From positions 1,612,001 to 1,676,000 of the forward strand of contig NZ_AP019841.1 in the NCBI RefSeq assembly GCF_007990445.1: a stretch of 64,000 bases of DNA, read 5' to 3'. Under the pieces are notes generated by a model. That model did no database searches and had not been told where the DNA came from. It was given only the letters and a program-made list of their open reading frames with translations. Position numbers and translations under genes: made by a program. Origin of the DNA: Leptotrichia wadei (lineage in GTDB: Bacteria; Fusobacteriota; Fusobacteriia; Fusobacteriales; Leptotrichiaceae). This document shows positions 52,218-61,544 of the stretch, piece by piece (position 1 is the first letter of the stretch; every line of letters begins with the position of its first letter).

Positions 52218-53474
52218 TTATTCTCTAATTTGCCCTTCTCCTCTAATCACATACTTCGTCGTAGTCAATTCCCTAATTCCCATAGGCCCACGAGCATGCA
52301 GTTTTTGTGTGGAAATTCCAATTTCTCCACCGAAACCAAATTCCCCTCCGTCAGAAAATCTTGTTGAAGCGTTTAAATAAACATTGGCTGAATCTACTTC
52401 GTTTAGGAATTTTTCAGCATTTTCTATAGATTTTGTCAAGATTGAGTCGGAATGGTGCGTTCCGTGATTATTTATGTATTCTATTGCTTCATCTACGTTT
52501 TTAACTAATTTTAGCGACATTATCAAATCTAAATATTCTGCTCCAAAATCTTCTTCAGCTGCCAATTTTACATCCGATCTATTTCCTACTATTTCCAATG
52601 CTTCCTTACTATATCTTAACTCTACTCCATCCTTCAAAAGCATTTCTGTCAATTCAGGCAAAATTTCTTTTGCAATATTTTCATGAATTAACGTTGTTTC
52701 AATAGCATTACAAACGCTTGGACGTTGAACTTTAGCATTTTCAATAATTGGCAGTGCTTGTTTTATATCAGCTGTTTCATCTACAAAAATATGACAAATT
52801 CCCGCACCAGTTTCTATCATTGGAATTGTTGCATTTTCAATGATAAATCTTTTTAGCCCTTTTCCACCTCTCGGGATAATTACATCAATATATTTATCTG
52901 CACGAATTAAATCCTTTACCAATTCCCTATCTGGCTTTTCCACAAGCTGAACTGTATTTTTTGGCAATCCATGAGCATCTGCAACTCTATTTAACAAATT
53001 ATTTAAATAAATATTTGAATTTAGAGCATCCTCTGAACCACGTAAAATTATCGCATTTGAAGATTTTATCGCAAGTCCTGCTGCATCGACTGTAACATTT
53101 GGACGTGATTCGTAAATCATTCCGATTACTCCAAGGGGAACTCTCTTTTTAGTAATGCTCATTCCATTTTTATGATTCCATCCTGTAACGACTTCTCCAA
53201 TTGGATCTGGGAACGCAGCCATTTCTCGTAAACTCTGGGCCATCCCTTCAATTCTGCTATCAGTCAATGTCATTCTATCTAGCAAAGCAAAAGAAAGCCC
53301 ATTTTTTTCCCCTTTTTCCAAATCTATTTTATTCGCTGCTTTTATTTCCTCTTTTTTATTTATAAGTTCATCTGCAATTGCAAGCAAAACATCATTTTTA
53401 GTTTTAGTTCCGATTCTCAAAAGTTCCCTTGATGCAATTTTTGCTTTTTCTCCAAGTTCTTCTATATAACTCAT
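52218..53474 (-). CDS. proA: Gamma-glutamyl phosphate reductase
   Basis: A 418-residue aldehyde-dehydrogenase-fold enzyme that reduces gamma-glutamyl phosphate to glutamate semialdehyde in proline synthesis. Seen: KKRVPLGVIGMIYESRPNVT, the SSNAIILRGSEDAL region, catalytic Cys in QRPSVCNAIETTL, and the HARGPMG-REL end. I start at ATG 53474 (MSYIEEL) behind GAGGG; four more upstream codons are unlikely. 41 nt downstream of proB, same operon. Confidence 0.97.
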   Translation of the reverse strand: MSYIEELGEKAKIASRELLRIGTKTKNDVLLAIADELINKKEEIKAANKIDLEKGEKNGLSFALLDRMTLTDSRIEGMAQSLREMAAFPDPIGEVVTGWNHKNGMSITKKRVPLGVIGMIYESRPNVTVDAAGLAIKSSNAIILRGSEDALNSNIYLNNLLNRVADAHGLPKNTVQLVEKPDRELVKDLIRADKYIDVIIPRGGKGLKRFIIENATIPMIETGAGICHIFVDETADIKQALPIIENAKVQRPSVCNAIETTLIHENIAKEILPELTEMLLKDGVELRYSKEALEIVGNRSDVKLAAEEDFGAEYLDLIMSLKLVKNVDEAIEYINNHGTHHSDSILTKSIENAEKFLNEVDSANVYLNASTRFSDGGEFGFGGEIGISTQKLHARGPMGIRELTTTKYVIRGEGQIRE

Positions 53475-53515
53475 ATTTTCCCTCATTTCTCATTTTTTAA
53501 TTTATATATATTTTT

Positions 53516-54658
53516 TTATTTTTTTACTACAACATTATCAATATGAATCACTGCATCATCATATTTATAACCTAAAATTTCTTCAATATTTTCACTTTTA
53601 ACGCCTTTTATAAGATTAATTTCTTCTGCCGAATAATTTGAAATTCCTGTTGCGATAACTTTTCCTTCTAAATTTTCGATTTCAATAACAGCTCCTTTAT
53701 CAAAATTTCCTTCAACTGATTTTATTCCAACAGATAATAGGCTCTTACCATTTTTCAAGGCTGTTTTTGCACCATTATCAATTGTTACTACGCCTTCTTT
53801 GTTAGGACCGTAAGCAAGCCAATATTTTTTCAAGCTGATTTTTTTATTTTTCTTCACAAAAAGTGTTCCAATATTTTCTTTTTCAACAATTCTAGTTATG
53901 TTTCTAGGGTCGTCTCCACTTGCAATAACTAAACTTGTTCCTATTTTTGTTACCATCTCTGCAGCAACAATTTTTGTAATCATTCCACCAGTCCCAAATT
54001 TTGAACCTTCTGCTCCTGCCATATTTTTTATGTCTTCGTTAATGTCTCCAACCATATTAATTAGATTAGCATCCTCATATTTTCTAGGATTTTTGTTATA
54101 AAGCCCATCAATATCCGACAAAATAATCAATAAATCAGCATCAATCAATCCTGAAACAAGTGCTGACATCGTATCATTATCACCAACCTTTATTTTTAAA
54201 GCATTTGATACAATCGCATCATTTTCATTTATAATTGGAATAATCTTTCTTTTCAAAAATGCGTTACAAACGTTTCTCATATTTAAATATCTTTTTCTAT
54301 TTGAAAATTCCTCTTTTGTCAATAAAAGTTGCCCAATTATTTTGTTATGTTCTTTAAAAAGCGTCTGATAAATCTGCATAAGCGAAACCTGACCAACAGC
54401 TGATAACATCTGTTTTTCTGCCAATGTTTTAGGTTTTTCATTTATATTAAGAAGTCCCATCCCAGCACCAACTGCTCCAGAAGTTACAAGTATCACGTCA
54501 TATCCCTTATTTTGCAAATTACTCAATTCCATTACAATTTTTTTTATTTTATCAATATTTAAACGTCCATCTTCAGTCGTAAGGGTCGATGTTCCCACTT
54601 TTACAACGACTCTTTGAACATTCTCTAATATTTCTTCTCTCTTATTATTATTTTTCAT
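53516..54658 (-). CDS. proB: Glutamate 5-kinase
   Basis: A 380-residue enzyme: amino-acid-kinase domain (about 12-265; VVVKVGTSTL, VTSGAVGAGMGLL, NENDAIVS, GTGGMITKI) plus a C-terminal PUA domain (about 290-375; KGAVIEIENLEGKVIATGISNYS). It phosphorylates glutamate as the first step of proline synthesis and is usually feedback-inhibited by proline. It precedes proA and follows a 47-residue lipoprotein gene by 31 nt. Confidence 0.97.
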   Translation of the reverse strand: MKNNNKREEILENVQRVVVKVGTSTLTTEDGRLNIDKIKKIVMELSNLQNKGYDVILVTSGAVGAGMGLLNINEKPKTLAEKQMLSAVGQVSLMQIYQTLFKEHNKIIGQLLLTKEEFSNRKRYLNMRNVCNAFLKRKIIPIINENDAIVSNALKIKVGDNDTMSALVSGLIDADLLIILSDIDGLYNKNPRKYEDANLINMVGDINEDIKNMAGAEGSKFGTGGMITKIVAAEMVTKIGTSLVIASGDDPRNITRIVEKENIGTLFVKKNKKISLKKYWLAYGPNKEGVVTIDNGAKTALKNGKSLLSVGIKSVEGNFDKGAVIEIENLEGKVIATGISNYSAEEINLIKGVKSENIEEILGYKYDDAVIHIDNVVVKK

Positions 54659-54689
54659 CTCTTTTATTCCCCTTTTCTATATTTTATTT

Positions 54690-54833
54690 TTATTTTTTCA
54701 ATCTATTGCAAAGATTTGTATTTACACAAGTATACCCACCTGCAACAGCTCCAGCCCCCAATGCTACTGCTGTACAAGAACTCAAACTCAACATCAATGC
54801 AATTACTGCTCCTATAATTTTAACTCTTTTCAT
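54690..54833 (-). CDS. 47-residue small lipoprotein
   Basis: An ORF of 47 codons; ATG at 54833 has GAGG upstream. The product begins MKRVKIIGAVIALMLSLSSC, a clear lipobox (LSSC, lipidated Cys20), followed by an Ala/Gly segment VALGAGAVAGGY resembling a glycine zipper and two more Cys near the end. Likely an inner-leaflet outer-membrane lipoprotein of the small entericidin-like class. It lies between the amylase gene and proB on the same strand. Confidence 0.75.
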   Translation of the reverse strand: MKRVKIIGAVIALMLSLSSCTAVALGAGAVAGGYTCVNTNLCNRLKK

Positions 54834-54888
54834 CTTTCCTAACCTCTCAATTTAATTTTTTTAGATTTTTACATTCTATTATAATTTC

Positions 54889-56331
54889 TTAGTTTTTACG
54901 TATCCAAACAGAAATTTTTTCAGCCTCAACTTTAAAATTACCATTTCCTTCTTCATCAATTATAACATCCTCAAATCCGCTTCCTGTAACTTCCTGCCAA
55001 ACCTGACCAGCCCGTTCCTTTCCAACTTCAACCTGAATTTCTCCTTCTTTATCTAAATTTGAAAGCACAGCCACACATCCAGTCCATTCATCTCTTCCTG
55101 TTCTTTGAATTGCAATTATATTTGGATCTTCAAAGTGATTTATTTGATCACCATAGGCATGCAGGCTTCTGACTTCCAAAAGTTTGTCAATTATCCATTG
55201 ATGCGGGCTATTTTCTCCGCCTACACCATAATAATCTCCATAAAACAGACAAGGATAACCATCCCTGGATAATAAAATTATAGCATAGGAATGTGGAATA
55301 AACCAGTTTTCTACCTGTGATTCTAAAGCGCTTCCCTTTTGTGAATCATGATTATCCACAAATGTTACAGCTGCCATTGGATTTGTTGCAACTATTGTAT
55401 GTTCAAAAATTTCTCGCAAGTCATAATCTTGTTTCTTTTTAGAAGCGTCATACATATTAAAGTGAAGTCCAACATCAAATAAATCAGTTTTATAGCCAAC
55501 ATTATCCAAATATTCCTTCAATTTTTCCAAGTCATTTCTCCAGTATTCTCCCACAGAATAAAATTTTTCTCCATAAACTGCCCTTACTTGTGTTAAAAAT
55601 TCTGCTATAAACTCATCTTTTATATGTTTCACCGCATCCATCCTGAATCCATCAATTTTTAGTTCATTTACAACCCATTTTCCCCATCGGATTACTTCCT
55701 CACGCACTTCAGGATGAGAAAAATCAATATCAGCATTCATCAAATAGTCATAATTTCCAAGTTCAGAATCAACTCCCTCATCCCAGTCCTTATTTTCTCC
55801 AACAATTTTATAAATTGCAGTTCTTCCTGTCTTATTGTCAAAATCCACACCGTCAAAAAGATTATAGTTCCACTTAAATGCGGAATATTTTCCGTTTCTC
55901 CCAGGAAAAGTAAATTTTGTCCATCCTTCTATTTCAAAAGGCTCTGATATTTCCACAGTTCTATCTTCCGGATCAACTTCAATCGCCAAAAAATTCTCCG
56001 TTTCATCAGCTCCTCCCTTATGATTCAAAACTGCATCCAAATACACATTTATATTGTATTTATGAAGTTCCTCAATCGCCTCAATCAATTCCTGCTTCGT
56101 TCCATATTTCGTTCTGACAGTCCCCTTCTGATCAAATTCTCCCAGATCCCACAAATCATAAGCTCCATAACCAACATCCGCTTGAGAAGTTCCTTTATAT
56201 GCAGGCGGAATCCAAACTCCACTAACTCCAATTTCACTTAAATGTTTCGCATCATCTTTCAATCTTTTCCAATGTTTCCCATCATTTGGCAAATTCCATT
56301 CAAAATACTGTATCATTACTCCATTTTCCAT
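54889..56331 (-). CDS. Cytoplasmic alpha-amylase (GH13)
   Basis: A 480-residue alpha-amylase without signal peptide, like E. coli AmyA/B. licheniformis-type GH13_5. Catalytic residues: Asp232 (GFRMDAVKH), Glu262 (SVGEYW), Asp329 (VDNHDS); region I DAVLNHKGGAD is near 99-109. It hydrolyses internal alpha-1,4 bonds in glycogen or imported maltodextrins. A GGAGG site precedes the ATG; 28 nt downstream of kdsB. Confidence 0.95.
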   Translation of the reverse strand: MENGVMIQYFEWNLPNDGKHWKRLKDDAKHLSEIGVSGVWIPPAYKGTSQADVGYGAYDLWDLGEFDQKGTVRTKYGTKQELIEAIEELHKYNINVYLDAVLNHKGGADETENFLAIEVDPEDRTVEISEPFEIEGWTKFTFPGRNGKYSAFKWNYNLFDGVDFDNKTGRTAIYKIVGENKDWDEGVDSELGNYDYLMNADIDFSHPEVREEVIRWGKWVVNELKIDGFRMDAVKHIKDEFIAEFLTQVRAVYGEKFYSVGEYWRNDLEKLKEYLDNVGYKTDLFDVGLHFNMYDASKKKQDYDLREIFEHTIVATNPMAAVTFVDNHDSQKGSALESQVENWFIPHSYAIILLSRDGYPCLFYGDYYGVGGENSPHQWIIDKLLEVRSLHAYGDQINHFEDPNIIAIQRTGRDEWTGCVAVLSNLDKEGEIQVEVGKERAGQVWQEVTGSGFEDVIIDEEGNGNFKVEAEKISVWIRKN

Positions 56332-56359
56332 AAAAAATCTCCTCCTCTTTACAATATTT

Positions 56360-57112
56360 TTATTGTCCCATAATTTTTATTCCTTTTTCCTTTACAAACT
56401 TAATAACTTCTCTCAAATCCTCTTCAGTATCTACTCCTATCACATTTGACTCAGTTTCTAAAACCTTTATTTTATACCCATTCTCAATAAATCTCAACTG
56501 CTCAAGCGACTCAATTTTCTCAAGCACACCTTCCTTCAGGCTATTCAGTTCATTCAAAAATTTCACTGTATATCCGTAGATTCCTATATGCCTAAAATAC
56601 TTAAAGTTTTCACTTCCATTACGTTCATAAGGAATTACTGAACGGCTAAAATAAATGGCATTGTCATTAAAGTCTGTAATAACCTTTACATGATTTGGAT
56701 TTTCAATTTCCTTCTTAGATTTTATTTCCTGCTTTAACGTAACAATTTCTGACTTTTCACTTCTGTAATTATTTGCAAGAATATTAATTGATTCAATGTC
56801 AATTAACGGCTCATCCCCCTGAATATTTATTACAAAATCATAATTTTTAAACTCATCTTTATTTATAACTTCAATTATTCTGGAAGTTCCATTTTGATGA
56901 TTTTCAGCAGTCATAACCACATTTCCGCCAAATTCTTTCACAGCCTCAAAAATTCTCTCGTCATCAGTCGCCACAACTAATTCATCAATATCTGCATTTT
57001 TAGCTCTTTTGTAAACCCACTCAATCATAGGATGTCCACAAATATCCTTTAACGGCTTTCCCTCAAACCTGCTAGACGCATATCTTGCCGGTATTACTCC
57101 TAATATTCTCAT
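56360..57112 (-). CDS. kdsB: 3-deoxy-manno-octulosonate cytidylyltransferase
   Basis: A 250-residue enzyme that makes CMP-Kdo for LPS. Motifs: IPARYASSRFEGKPL (nucleotide-binding loop), VATDDERI, NIQGDEPLI, and YFSRSVIPYERN. Its presence shows that the organism has an LPS-bearing outer membrane. GGAG before the ATG; start of the leftward kdsB-amylase-lipoprotein-proB-proA series. Confidence 0.97.
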   Translation of the reverse strand: MRILGVIPARYASSRFEGKPLKDICGHPMIEWVYKRAKNADIDELVVATDDERIFEAVKEFGGNVVMTAENHQNGTSRIIEVINKDEFKNYDFVINIQGDEPLIDIESINILANNYRSEKSEIVTLKQEIKSKKEIENPNHVKVITDFNDNAIYFSRSVIPYERNGSENFKYFRHIGIYGYTVKFLNELNSLKEGVLEKIESLEQLRFIENGYKIKVLETESNVIGVDTEEDLREVIKFVKEKGIKIMGQ

Positions 57113-57323
57113 AACTATTTTCTCCTATTTATAATTTATATCTGCCATTTGTAAAAATCTAAAACTTTCAGCAAATACAGTATTTTCTAATATTTAATTT
57201 TTTCCAATTTTAAAAAATCTGCAATCTCTTTTTATTTTTTATTAAAAACAATCTGCTTTATTTTACCATATTTTAAGATAAATTACATTATTTTATTTTA
57301 TAATCTTATATTAACAAAAAATA

Positions 57324-57358
57324 TAAAAAAAAGAGTCATTTAAATCTTTAAACAACTC
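57324..57358 (-). terminator. Terminator of the D,D-carboxypeptidase gene
   Basis: Minus strand: 11-12 pairs (GAGTTGTTTAAA with TTTAAATGACTC, including two G-U) around a short loop, followed by T8. Confidence 0.8.
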
Positions 57359-57371
57359 CATATTTTTTATC

Positions 57372-58865
57372 CTATGCCATTCCAAATGTTACAAATCTTA
57401 AAATACGTCCAAACACAGATAACTGCTTATAATCATTTTGAGCTAAAATGTCCACAGTTCCTACAACTTGGTTATCCTTTGACAGCACTTCCAGCTTACC
57501 GATTATATCTCCTTTTGAAATTCCTTGTTTTTCAGCTGTAACTTGCAAATCCTTTACTTCAAATTTGTAATTTGTATTGTCAATTTGATACACATTGCTT
57601 GAAAGGACACCGTTTATTTCCTTCTGTTGAGCATTTTTTACTTTAAATTTGCTTCCTATTTCCTGTCCTGCCTTATAAACTGGGATCATTCTTTTTTCCA
57701 GCTGTGTAAATTCTTTTTTCTGATCTTCAGTTCTGTCGCTATCTGTCTTATTTCCCAATGTTACTGAAATAATTTCAAGATTTCCAATTTTGCTTGAAAC
57801 AATCATATTGTATCCAGCCTGTGCATGAAATCCTGTTTTTAGACCATAAATTCCAAATTGATCCAAAAGATGATTTCTATTATTATAAACTACATCTTCT
57901 CCTTCAGAATTTTGCAATACCAATTCAGATTCCTTCATCCATGCTCTTAATCTTTCATCTCTAATTGCTCTTTTTCCAAGAAGATACATATCATAAGCTG
58001 TAGAAATATCCATATTTTTCTTAGTCATAGAAGATGGCAGACCTGCTGGAGTATAATAATGTGTATCCTTCATTCCAAGTTCTTTAGCCTTCTCATTCAT
58101 CAATTTTACAAAATTATCATAATTTCCATGCCCAATGTGATATGCCACCAAATATGCAGCATTATTGGCAGAATAAATAATTTCTGCACGCAATAAATCT
58201 CTTAATGTATAACAGTCACCAGCTTTTGCATTTAGCCAGCTTCCTCCCATATTTACTGTTTCAGGCGTAAAACATACTTTATCATCAAGTTTTGCATTTC
58301 CTCTATCCACTTGATCAAGTGTAACAAGAATATTCATAACTTTTGTAAGTGATGCTATCGGATGTTTTTGTCTTGACATTTTATCCTTCAAAACTTTTCC
58401 ATCTGTAGTCGCAATATATTTTATTACTTCTCCAGAATATTGTGAAACGCCTTCTTGCTCATGTTCTATCGCTTTTACAACTTTTCTTTTTGGAGCAGGC
58501 TTATTATTGCTGCTGCTATTCTCTACTTTTACAGATTTATTTTCATTATTATTAACTTCTTTTGCTTTATTATCCTTTAAATTTTTTTCATTTACAGTTT
58601 TTACCTGTTCATTGCTTTTTTCAATTTTCTTCTTTTTCTCAATTTTTTCGTTTCTCGGTTCTTCCCTTTTTACAGACCGATGTTCAACCTCGCTATGTCT
58701 TTCACTGTTTTCCCTTACAGCCGGAGCACTTTTTTTCTCTTCCCTAACTGTAACACTTTCTTTTGGAGCAGTACTTCCAACTTCCTGTTCACCTTCCGCA
58801 TAAACTAACGATGCAAGCAATGCAACAACTCCCAAAACCAAAACTCTTTTTACTCTTTTAACCAT
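57372..58865 (-). CDS. D-alanyl-D-alanine carboxypeptidase (PBP5/6-like)
   Basis: A 497-residue periplasmic penicillin-binding protein. A signal peptide (1-23, ending VYAE) is followed by an unusual ~105-residue Lys/Glu/Asn-rich linker (25-130). The S11 peptidase domain has the active triad motifs SLTK (Ser172, Lys175), SAN (232-234) and KTG (343-345), then a PBP5-type C-terminal beta domain and an amphipathic end (FGRILRFVTFG) that could attach to the membrane. It trims D-Ala from peptidoglycan stem peptides. AAAGGA site before ATG. Confidence 0.93.
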   Translation of the reverse strand: MVKRVKRVLVLGVVALLASLVYAEGEQEVGSTAPKESVTVREEKKSAPAVRENSERHSEVEHRSVKREEPRNEKIEKKKKIEKSNEQVKTVNEKNLKDNKAKEVNNNENKSVKVENSSSNNKPAPKRKVVKAIEHEQEGVSQYSGEVIKYIATTDGKVLKDKMSRQKHPIASLTKVMNILVTLDQVDRGNAKLDDKVCFTPETVNMGGSWLNAKAGDCYTLRDLLRAEIIYSANNAAYLVAYHIGHGNYDNFVKLMNEKAKELGMKDTHYYTPAGLPSSMTKKNMDISTAYDMYLLGKRAIRDERLRAWMKESELVLQNSEGEDVVYNNRNHLLDQFGIYGLKTGFHAQAGYNMIVSSKIGNLEIISVTLGNKTDSDRTEDQKKEFTQLEKRMIPVYKAGQEIGSKFKVKNAQQKEINGVLSSNVYQIDNTNYKFEVKDLQVTAEKQGISKGDIIGKLEVLSKDNQVVGTVDILAQNDYKQLSVFGRILRFVTFGMA

Positions 58866-58986
58866 TCTTTTCCTTTCTCATATTATTTAAAATTAATAAT
58901 TACACTAAACCACTTTAAAACAACCTTACACTAATTTTTATTTAATTTAAATAAAAAATAGCATAAAACAAAATTTACAAATTATA

Positions 58987-59634
58987 TTACTCTTTCCTTA
59001 AATTATCTAAATTATACTTACAATAATTCCGAATTTCACATATATCACATTTCGGACTTCTAGCAATGCACTTATCCCGCCCATGTAAAATCATATAATG
59101 CGAATATACAAACCAGTCCTTTTTAGGCACGAATTTCATAAGTTCCCTCTCGATAATTTCAGGATTTTCACTTTTTACAAATCCAATACGGTTGGATAGC
59201 CTTTTTACATGTGTATCGACTACAATTCCTTCACGAATGTTCCAAAGTTCACCTAGAACGACATTTGCAGTTTTTCGACCTACGCCTGGCAGTTCCACTA
59301 GCTTTTCCAGTTCCTTTGGAATTTTGTCATCGTACTTTTCCAATATCATTTCAGCATTCAATTTTATATTCTTAGCCTTATTTCTGTAAAATCCCGTTGA
59401 CTTTATGTACTTTTCCAATGTTTCCAAGTCCATTTGCCTTATATCCTCAGGTTCCTTCACAACTTTAAAAAGTTCCTTTGTAACAATATTGACACGTGCA
59501 TCAGTACATTGAGCCGAGAGAATCACCGCAACCATCAGCTGATAAGGTGTTTCAAATTCCAAAGCCGCTTTTGGATTTCCAAACTTTTCCTTTAATATTG
59601 GAAATACCTTTTTAAATCTTTCCTTTTTTGTCAT
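58987..59634 (-). CDS. nth: Endonuclease III
   Basis: A 215-residue base-excision repair DNA glycosylase/AP lyase for oxidised pyrimidines. The helix-hairpin-helix ELPGVGRKTANVV holds the catalytic Lys and VVDTHV the catalytic Asp; the [4Fe-4S] loop is Cys-x6-Cys-x2-Cys-x5-Cys (CIARSPKCDICEIRNYC). I start at ATG 59634 (MTKKERF), 6 nt after GGAG; a TTG four codons upstream overlaps that site. The gene follows the TraX gene by 16 nt. Confidence 0.97.
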   Translation of the reverse strand: MTKKERFKKVFPILKEKFGNPKAALEFETPYQLMVAVILSAQCTDARVNIVTKELFKVVKEPEDIRQMDLETLEKYIKSTGFYRNKAKNIKLNAEMILEKYDDKIPKELEKLVELPGVGRKTANVVLGELWNIREGIVVDTHVKRLSNRIGFVKSENPEIIERELMKFVPKKDWFVYSHYMILHGRDKCIARSPKCDICEIRNYCKYNLDNLRKE

Positions 59635-59650
59635 TTCTCTCTCCAAAATT

Positions 59651-60292
59651 TCAAAAAAAATTTTTTATTGCTTCTAAAATAAAAAAATGTATTGGATAAA
59701 ATAAATAAAAAAAGTATTTCATACTTCTTCCCTTTTCACCGTTATACATAAAAATAAATACTAACGAAATTAGTGAAAAAAATTGAGTATCAGGTAAATC
59801 AAAGACCTCAGGAAAAATTGCATTGAAAACATTTAATACAAGAAAATTCATCAAAATTTTAAATTTATCATTTCTAAAAATACTAAAATTCATAATGAGT
59901 AAAATCCCATACATTCCATAATCCAATTTAAATTTTTGCGAAAAAAATAAAATAAATCCAATCAGAATAATTTTCAAAATTATACTTATTTTTTTCAAAC
60001 TAAAAATATAAATGGACAAAAGCCCTAAAAATAACGTAAAAAAGATATTCATTGGATAATTGTAACCAAGCAGGACTGATGGCATTTGAATACTAACAGC
60101 AAAAATAAATAACCTTAAAAGATACTTTTTCAAACTCCGAGTATGCACATACCCTTCACTAAGTGTAAATGCAAATATCGGGAACGCAATCCTTCCAGCA
60201 ACATTTAAAATCTCACTTCCACCAATTACATAATGATAATGATCCAAAAACATTGTCACTATCCCAATTACCTTCAAAACAAATAAACTCAA
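59651..60292 (-). CDS. TraX family integral membrane protein
   Basis: A 213-residue protein with about seven membrane helices and the TraX start (VIGIVTMFLDHYHYVIG, then AGRIAFPIFAFTLSEGYVHTRS). TraX of the F plasmid acetylates pilin; chromosomal members are thought to acylate cell-surface molecules, target unknown. Starts with TTG at 60292, 5 nt after AGGAG. Probably co-transcribed with nth. Confidence 0.9.
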   Translation of the reverse strand: MSLFVLKVIGIVTMFLDHYHYVIGGSEILNVAGRIAFPIFAFTLSEGYVHTRSLKKYLLRLFIFAVSIQMPSVLLGYNYPMNIFFTLFLGLLSIYIFSLKKISIILKIILIGFILFFSQKFKLDYGMYGILLIMNFSIFRNDKFKILMNFLVLNVFNAIFPEVFDLPDTQFFSLISLVFIFMYNGEKGRSMKYFFYLFYPIHFFILEAIKNFF

Positions 60293-60627
60293 TTCATCTC
60301 CTAAATTTAATATAAAAACTACAATGACACATCTAAAAAAATATGATTATTCTAATAAATATATCATATTTAATAATATCATTTTTTCAGTTTAATTTCA
60401 AGAATTTTTTTTAGAAAAATTATACTAAATTCTATTTAAAAAATAAAATAATCTTTCTGTATTCAGCAACGGAAAATTGCAATTCCCTGTTAAATAAAAC
60501 TGCAAAATAAATCCATAAACACTATTTCCATTTAAACAGAAAACTAATCATAAAAAAAAGCAATCCATCTTTCACTTATAAAAGTCAAAAATTTCTTGCT
60601 ATTTTTTTACCACTAAATTTAAATTAT
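60293..60627. other. 335-bp intergenic region, no gene seen
   Basis: AT-rich. Contains a sequence around 60478-60525 (CCCTGTTAAATAAAA … AATAAATCCAT) that resembles the dispersed repeat at 41141, and near 60555-60608 a weak hairpin (AGCAA/TTGCT plus T-run on the minus strand) that may end the SemiSWEET transcript. Confidence 0.4.
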
Positions 60628-60885
60628 TTAAAACGCTGTTACTGTTGCTAAAAATCCAAAAATTACTCCTGGTAAATTTGCTGCTGATAATGGATAATCC
60701 TTTTGTTCTTTTAAAAGTCCATAACTTGTCCATATTGCACAGTTAATAGTAGCTGCCAAAGGTTGTAAAAAAAATGTTTTGTGACCGTGTAAGTTTCCCA
60801 TAATTTGGGGAACATAAGATACGTACATTATTACAGAAAGTAATGTTCCAAGCCATCCTAAAATTTTTAAATTCTTTTCACTCAT
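60628..60885 (-). CDS. SemiSWEET family sugar transporter
   Basis: An 85-residue protein of three membrane helices (one triple-helix bundle), the bacterial half-size SWEET. The PQ-loop motif YVSYVPQIMGN is in helix 1 and ANLPGVIFG in helix 3; Trp and Asn in helix 2 (NCAIWTSYG) fit the sugar site. It works as a homodimer, moving sugars by facilitated diffusion; substrate unknown. GGAGG ribosome site. Monocistronic. Confidence 0.93.
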   Translation of the reverse strand: MSEKNLKILGWLGTLLSVIMYVSYVPQIMGNLHGHKTFFLQPLAATINCAIWTSYGLLKEQKDYPLSAANLPGVIFGFLATVTAF

Positions 60886-61131
60886 ATTTTCCTCCTATCC
60901 ATTATATTTTAATCAGGTCAGTTTAATATTTCCCAACTGAAAATATAACATATAAATTTTTTTATATTTTATCATTATAACATTTTTTATTTATAATTTC
61001 AAATAAATAATTTTTAGTTGACAGAGTAAAAAATATAGGGGCAAATAAATTTAATTAAATTTTTAATTAACAAAAAAGAGAAAACCAGTTACAATATAAT
61101 CCCCCAATCCTATTGAAAGGTGGTTTCCTCT

Positions 61132-61480
61132 ATGATCAAAATATCAAATTTTTATTCACTTGTAAAGACTTTTTTTTAAAATATTTTTTCCTTCAAACTT
61201 TCATTTGAGTATCCATTTAAACTATTTGTCGTAAAGGCTTTTGAAACACTGTTTAGAGTTATGTCAAAAAAGTTGAGGAAGTGTCGGAGTATGTGCTTAA
61301 CTACCTTGAAAAAAGATACAGTATGGATAAAAAGAAACCGATTGTGAACTCTGATGGCGGAAAATGGATAGACAGGTTTGTAGGAGAACTTAGAATTTAC
61401 AATCCCATACACATCTATGACAAGTTCCATCTGGTGATTTCCAAAAGGAATAAGGAAATATCGCAAAGCAAAAGTTCATA
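61132..61480 (+). pseudogene. Remnant of an ISLre2-type (UPF0236) transposase
   Basis: Reading one frame from ATG 61132 gives MIKISNFYSLVKTFF, a stop, then FEYPFKLFVVKAFETLFRVM; at the A6 run near 61266 the match shifts frame into VEEVSEYVLNYLEKRY, then NSDGGKWID and IYDKFHLVISKRNKE. The GDGG-like and DKFHL motifs recall ISLre2 transposases. At least one stop, one frameshift and a large internal/C-terminal loss make it inactive. An imperfect inverted repeat at ~61077-61131 (AGAGAAAACCA / TGGTTTCCTCT) may be an end. Confidence 0.65.
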
Positions 61481-61544
61481 AATACAGGATTTTTATTAAA
61501 AATCAAAAAAATTTAAGAAAATAGTAAAGATAGGAGATTTATAT

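Noticed and set aside
61176-61466. 96-codon minus-strand ORF over the IS remnant
   Set aside because: It is the antisense shadow of the decayed transposase, whose own sense frames carry recognisable motifs.
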